A stretch of 8,283 bases of DNA from an uncultured Erysipelotrichaceae bacterium (GTDB lineage: Bacteria > Bacillota_I > Bacilli_A > Erysipelotrichales > Coprobacillaceae): NCBI GenBank assembly GCA_900317015.1, contig ONFH01000241.1:1-8283 (forward strand), given 5' to 3'. Shown one piece after another: positions 5,042 to 8,283 of this stretch. The translations under genes were made by a program, and so were the position numbers. A model generated the notes under the pieces. It had not been told where the DNA came from. It searched no databases and saw nothing but the letters and a program-made list of their open reading frames with translations. Within the stretch, counting starts at the first letter, position 1. Every line of letters begins with the position of its first letter.

Positions 5042-6202
5042 TTATAGTGAATCTTTGAAAATGGCTAAAATATCTTCTTCAAGAAGTGGAGCCCAGGCAT
5101 TTTCCAAGCCTTCATTAACGGCGACATGATGCGCCATTTCAGAAAGTCTTGATTCATCAATGCCAACATCCTTTAAATGCATAGGAATACCGATCTCTAC
5201 AAAGAAGTTATAGAGGGCATCGATCCCTTTATTAGCCGTGTCATAATCATCCTTGCCTTCAACGCCAAAGACATTTTTCGCAAACTTCACGAAACGAGGT
5301 AATGTATGATCATTTAAGATATGCTTCATCCATCTTGGCGTAATGATTGCTAAGCCGACTCCATGGGTAATATCATAATAAGCACTTAGGGCATGTTCCA
5401 TCCCATGACATGGCCAGCCACTTTCTGAGTTACCAAGGGATAAGATACCATTACAGCCATATGTACAATCAAGCATCATTTCTGCTCTTGCACGATAGTC
5501 TTCTGGATTCTTTAAGATGGCCTTGCAGTTGGCCATTAATGATTTCAAGTTGGCTTCACAGATGCCATCATTTAATAATGTCGTATCCCCAGCAAAATAC
5601 TGTTCGATCGTATGGTTCATCGCATCAGCGGTACCAGCGGCTGTCTGATTGGCGGGAACAGTAAATGTATACGTTGGATCTAGAAATGAAGCTACTGGGA
5701 ATAGATGTGGATCCATATAGCCGACCTTATCATTAGTTTCTGTTCTTGAGATGACGCCACCGCAGTCATATTCAGAACCTGTAGCTGCCAATGTTAAGAT
5801 ATCGACAATTGGTAAAGCATCCTTTGTCGGCACTTTGTACGTGATCAAGTCCCAAGGTTCGCCATCATACTTAGCCCCAGCCGCAATCGCCTTAGAACAG
5901 TCTAAGACAGAACCGCCACCGACCGCTAAGATGACGTCAATCGCATGTTCCTTACACATCTTGACGCCAGGGACAACGGAATCTGTATACTTAGGATTAG
6001 GAGCGATCCCGCTTAATTCATAGACTTCAAAGTCTTTTAATAAATCCTTGACCGTATCGTAAAGACCGCTTCGTTTAATGGAACCGCCACCATAAGTTAA
6101 GAGTACTTTCTTACCAAGGGGAGCCATCACTTCCGGAAGCTGTTTGACAACGCCCTGACCAAAGATCAGACGTGTTGGTGTCATATAATCAAAATTTTGC
6201 AT
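5042..6202 (-). CDS. Iron-containing alcohol dehydrogenase, YqhD/BDH type (386 aa, intact)
   Basis: A group III, probably NADPH-dependent, alcohol/aldehyde oxidoreductase that reduces fermentation aldehydes such as butyraldehyde or acetaldehyde to alcohols in the cytoplasm. YGGGSIKRSGLYD at residues 37-49 and AVGGGSVLDCSKAI at 93-106 form the nucleotide-binding region; ATGSEYD at 140-146 follows. Metal ligands align to the YqhD pattern: Asp193, His197 (TADAMNHTIEQYF), His266 and His280 (HGMEH...ITH, 14 residues apart as in YqhD). Length is standard. The start at 6202 is preferred over an in-frame ATG at 6235 because AAAGGAGA (6213-6220) precedes it by 10 nt, the extra 11 residues are not family-like, and a TATAAT lies directly before 6235. 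It is the downstream member of a tandem pair; the upstream copy is broken, so this may be the only working one. Metal and substrate cannot be told from sequence. Confidence 0.93.
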   Translation of the reverse strand: MQNFDYMTPTRLIFGQGVVKQLPEVMAPLGKKVLLTYGGGSIKRSGLYDTVKDLLKDFEVYELSGIAPNPKYTDSVVPGVKMCKEHAIDVILAVGGGSVLDCSKAIAAGAKYDGEPWDLITYKVPTKDALPIVDILTLAATGSEYDCGGVISRTETNDKVGYMDPHLFPVASFLDPTYTFTVPANQTAAGTADAMNHTIEQYFAGDTTLLNDGICEANLKSLMANCKAILKNPEDYRARAEMMLDCTYGCNGILSLGNSESGWPCHGMEHALSAYYDITHGVGLAIITPRWMKHILNDHTLPRFVKFAKNVFGVEGKDDYDTANKGIDALYNFFVEIGIPMHLKDVGIDESRLSEMAHHVAVNEGLENAWAPLLEEDILAIFKDSL

Positions 6203-6212
6203 ATTATGTGTA

Positions 6213-6220
6213 TCTCCTTT
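6213..6220 (-). promoter_or_regulatory. Ribosome binding site that fixes the alcohol dehydrogenase start at 6202
   Basis: On the minus strand AAAGGAGA occupies 6220-6213, 10 nt before the ATG at 6202-6200. The alternative ATG at 6235 has a weaker upstream match (GGAAAGGGAAGAGA, further away). Confidence 0.7.
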
Positions 6221-6235
6221 CAAATGTATACCCAT

Positions 6236-6241
6236 ATTATA
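6236..6241 (-). promoter_or_regulatory. Possible -10 box (TATAAT) for the downstream alcohol dehydrogenase
   Basis: A perfect TATAAT reads at 6241-6236 on the minus strand. No convincing -35 lies 15-18 nt upstream (TAGAAT at 17 nt is the best), and a TTGACT at 6299-6294 is too far away. The gene may have its own weak promoter or depend on read-through from the upstream copy. Confidence 0.3.
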
Positions 6242-6254
6242 TCTCTTCCCTTTC

Positions 6255-7463
6255 CTAAATTCTATAATGTCGAACTTTTGCCATAAAAGAAAAAGTCAAC
6301 CTATACATTGCGTCTTTTAAGACTTCAAAAATTTCATCCGCTGTTAACTGTTTTGCACAGCCTTTAGTAATGATCGTACTATCGGCGACTTTTCTCAGTA
6401 AGTCTTCATCAGTAATCTCCATTTCACTTAAGCTTGTCGGCATACCGATCTCTTTGATGAAGGCTTCTAAGGCATCGATTCCAGCTAAAGCTAAAGCCTC
6501 TTCCCCCTGTCCTTCATCAGGAACGTTCCAGACATTGACCGCAAAGCGGGCAAACTGGTTCACTGCGCCCTGATAAATATGATGATATAAAGATGGATGA
6601 ATGGCAGCTAAGCCCATCCCATGATTACAGTTCGTATAAGTGCCTAACTGATGTTCTAACATATGAGCCTGGAAATCTGTCACCTTACCGATCTTTAAGA
6701 TGCCATTTTCCGCTATAGTGGAATCCCACTTCAGTTCGCTTCTTGCAAATTTGTCATCAGGATTCTTGACGATGACACGTGAGTTCTTGATGACATTTCT
6801 CATGATGGCTTCGGCAATCTCATTAGGGACAAAGCTTTCACGTGGTGTGCCAAAATAGGTTTCCATCGCATGAGATAAAGTATCAAAAGCACCAGAGATC
6901 AGCTGTTTCTGAGGTACGGTCCTTGTTAAAACAGGATCAAGGATCGCAAAGTCGGCATAGGCACCACCCATCCCATTCTTCTGTTTAGTCTCTTCATTGG
7001 TAATCACAGCCCCATTATTTTCTTCCGAGCCTGTACCAGAGACCGTTACGATGACGCCCATTGGTATGAATTCTGTAGGAAACTGATGTTTCTTAAATTC
7101 TAAGTCCCAGATATCTTCATCAAGTTTAGCCTAGGCAGAGACGATCTTACAGCAGTCACTAACACTGCCGCCGCCAACGGCTAAGATAAAATCAATATTA
7201 TGTTCTTTTGCGAGCTTGGCACCTTCCTGAACTTTCGCATACGTTGGATTAGACATAATGCCAGAAAATTCCGTAATCGTCTTTCCTGCTTCTTTTAATG
7301 CTTCAACGACCACGTCATAGATGCCATTACGTTTAATGGATCCACCGCCATAAGCCAACAAAACAATCTGACCATATTTTGGCAGCTCCTTTTTCAAAGA
7401 ATCTATTGTGACTCCTTCTCCAAAGCAAACTTTAGTAGGATATTGATAAGTGAATGTATTCAT
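6255..7463 (-). pseudogene. Second YqhD/BDH-type alcohol dehydrogenase, broken by an in-frame TAG and with apparent stop loss
   Basis: From the ATG at 7463 the frame encodes residues 1-110 of an iron-containing alcohol dehydrogenase, meets TAG at codon 111 (7133-7131), and continues in the same frame to 6255. Nucleotide-binding motifs precede the stop (YGGGSIKRNGIYD, AVGGGSVSDCCKIVSA); the metal site follows it, with Asp194 and His198 (FDTLSHAMETYF) and His267 and His281 (HMLEH...NCNH), the same positions as YqhD. The context SA-stop-AKLDEDIWDL suggests a former glutamine (CAG to TAG). The family end falls at codon 386 (VLKDAM), matching the 386-aa neighbour, but codon 387 is TAT, one base from a stop, and the frame adds 16 un-family-like residues. 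A good promoter and ribosome binding site remain. The stop separates the cofactor half from the metal half, so no active enzyme is expected without read-through. The internal ATG at 7061 lacks a ribosome binding site. A sequence error is the main alternative. Confidence 0.87.
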
Positions 7464-7472
7464 GTCTGACGA

Positions 7473-7480
7473 CCTCCTTT
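7473..7480 (-). promoter_or_regulatory. Ribosome binding site that fixes the broken alcohol dehydrogenase start at 7463
   Basis: AAAGGAGG reads at 7480-7473 on the minus strand, 9 nt before the ATG at 7463-7461. An earlier in-frame ATG at 7520 would add 19 residues encoded by the promoter and this site and is rejected. Confidence 0.8.
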
Positions 7481-7490
7481 TAACAACTTC

Positions 7491-7520
7491 ATTATAGAAA
7501 TCCTGCTTCAAGAAGTACAA
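7491..7520 (-). promoter_or_regulatory. Promoter of the broken alcohol dehydrogenase gene
   Basis: A perfect TATAAT reads at 7496-7491 on the minus strand, with TTGTAC at 7520-7515 as a partial -35 after an 18-nt spacer. The predicted start near 7484 is just ahead of the ribosome binding site. It could still drive the intact downstream copy by read-through, since no terminator is visible between the two genes. Confidence 0.55.
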
Positions 7521-7559
7521 TGCCGAATATTCACCCTAGGTATGACTTTCATGAATAGT

Positions 7560-7583
7560 AAAAAGCATCCCGCAGGATGCTTT
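7560..7583 (-). terminator. Terminator of the right-edge gene
   Basis: On the minus strand AAAGCATCC (7583-7575) pairs with GGATGCTTT (7570-7562) around a TGCG tetraloop, followed by a T run reaching 7560. The stem overlaps the TAA stop codon (7584-7582) of the gene it ends. Confidence 0.85.
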
Positions 7584-8283
7584 AGGCGCCAAAATAATTG
7601 CCGGTATTATAGAAGAGACCATGCTTTGGATGATCTTTATAAAGCTTCGTATTGGCATCAACAGAAGTCGTCAGTTTCAGCCAGCCCTGTTCATCGCCTT
7701 TCTTTAATAAGAGTGCCATCTTGCCCTTTTTCTCATAGAACTTGATTGGTGTAAACACATCACCTTTACTTGCGAGAGCACTGACTTTAGAAGATGTCGG
7801 TGAGTCATTTAATGATAACTGCTTAGTATACACTTTAAGACTCTTACGGTTTAATAAGCGCACCTTTCCATAATTGCTTGTTCTCTTGAGTGAATGATCC
7901 TTGATTTGAAACGTATAGGTCAAGGTCATCAAGCCTGTTTCATTAGGTTCGATCGTATCCTCAACTTCAAAGGAATCATTATGCCACTTGACCACGGAAA
8001 GGTCGATCGCCGATGAGAAATGCTTTGTCGCATATTTTGCTAAATCTCCACAATTTGTTAATTTGAACTTTTTAGAGATTTGATAAAGACGCATCGCTTC
8101 ACTGACACCATCATTTTCACCAATCGTTAAAACTAAATAATGACGTTTACCAATCGTTAAAGCATCCAGCTTAGCCTGATCGGTATCTTCTTTTTTTAGT
8201 GTGGCCTTAAACTTTCTACCAATGGAGATCTTCACCTGAGTGGCCGTGACATTGAGCCCAACACGTTCCTTTTTATGATCCCC
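7582..8283 (-). CDS. C-terminal part of a probable cell-surface protein with SH3-like end (5' end outside the window)
   Basis: The frame is open to the window edge and gives 233 residues. A GTG at 8235 could be proposed as a start, but the coding frame continues upstream of it (GDHKKERVGLNVTATQVKIS) with no ribosome binding site, so I treat the gene as partial. I do not recognise a named family. The first part (about residues 1-150) alternates polar and hydrophobic residues (YLVLTIGEN, GLMTLTYTFQIKD) like an extracytoplasmic beta-sandwich of the kind that follows a membrane anchor. The last part (about 151-233) resembles a bacterial SH3-like fold, with VFTPIKFYEKKGKMALLLKK and GDEQGWLKL near its end. 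It is rich in lysine, serine and threonine and poor in cysteine, as usual for exported Firmicute proteins. A signal peptide, lipobox or zinc-ribbon/membrane N-terminus would lie outside the window. Surface location is inference. Confidence 0.75.
   Translation of the reverse strand, partial: GDHKKERVGLNVTATQVKISIGRKFKATLKKEDTDQAKLDALTIGKRHYLVLTIGENDGVSEAMRLYQISKKFKLTNCGDLAKYATKHFSSAIDLSVVKWHNDSFEVEDTIEPNETGLMTLTYTFQIKDHSLKRTSNYGKVRLLNRKSLKVYTKQLSLNDSPTSSKVSALASKGDVFTPIKFYEKKGKMALLLKKGDEQGWLKLTTSVDANTKLYKDHPKHGLFYNTGNYFGA

Noticed and set aside
5410..6023. Plus-strand frames antisense to the intact alcohol dehydrogenase
   Set aside because: They lack ribosome binding sites and recognisable protein features and lie wholly inside a conserved gene on the other strand.
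6236..6300. TTGACT at 6299-6294 as -35 box for the intact alcohol dehydrogenase
   Set aside because: At a 17-nt spacing the -10 position reads AGTTCG, and the nearest TATAAT is more than 50 nt away.
7131..7133. Pyrrolysine insertion at the TAG of the alcohol dehydrogenase
   Set aside because: No pyl genes are in the window, the family has no lysine-type catalytic residue at this position, TAG ends another gene here (3842-3844), and the context points to a mutated glutamine codon.
7542..7745. Plus-strand 67-residue frame over the terminator and the right-edge gene
   Set aside because: It starts in the terminator region and is antisense to a better-supported coding frame; composition is not protein-like.
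8235..8235. GTG at 8235 as the true start of the right-edge gene
   Set aside because: The frame stays open for 16 more codons to the window edge with similar composition, and no ribosome binding site precedes the GTG.
1..8283. Defence system, CRISPR array, prophage or transposon
   Set aside because: No direct-repeat array, integrase, transposase, nuclease or toxin-antitoxin pair could be seen on either strand; gene content is metabolic, regulatory and envelope-related.

Overview
The window reads as chromosomal DNA of a low-GC Gram-positive bacterium. The A/T-rich codon choice, strong AGGAGG-type ribosome binding sites, short intergenic gaps closed by hairpin-plus-T terminators and the gene families present all fit a Firmicute. 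My best guess is a gut fermenter of the Erysipelotrichaceae/Coprobacillaceae kind, but this rests on general protein character and not on a marker gene. No rRNA, tRNA, CRISPR array, insertion sequence, phage gene or riboswitch was seen.

Left part (1-2731, + strand): the tail of an unrecognised gene, then a small four-helix membrane protein of unknown function (164-646) with its own terminator. A promoter whose -35 box lies in that terminator's loop starts a two-gene operon: a PLP-dependent cysteine desulfurase (710-1837), overlapping by 8 nt a TtcA-like PP-loop tRNA thiolase (1830-2696). The pair makes sense as a dedicated sulfur donor and sulfur acceptor for a tRNA 2-thiolation. A hairpin at 2705-2731 ends this operon and the convergent one.

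Middle part (2730-5038): a minus-strand operon of a flavodoxin (3746-3267) and an NADPH-dependent FMN reductase / iron-sulfur-flavoprotein-like gene (3263-2730). The second gene is interrupted by one in-frame TAA inside its cysteine cluster. Upstream is an L,D-transpeptidase-fold protein without a signal peptide (4399-3842), divergent from a TetR-type regulator (4466-5011). The 66-bp gap between them holds a short inverted repeat around an extended -10 box. A perfect shared hairpin (5011-5038) separates tetR from the convergent alcohol dehydrogenase.

Right part (5042-8283, minus strand): two tandem YqhD/BDH-type iron- or zinc-dependent alcohol dehydrogenase genes. The downstream copy (6202-5042) is intact at 386 aa. 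The upstream copy (7463-6255) has one in-frame TAG at codon 111 and seems to have lost its natural stop, since codon 387 is TAT and the frame runs on for 16 residues. Furthest right is the C-terminal part of a probable surface protein with an SH3-like end, open at the window edge.

The main point of interest is that two redox genes about 4 kb apart each carry a single clean nonsense codon, with otherwise well-preserved reading frames and catalytic motifs. I see no evidence of a new multi-gene system; the rest is ordinary housekeeping and accessory metabolism.
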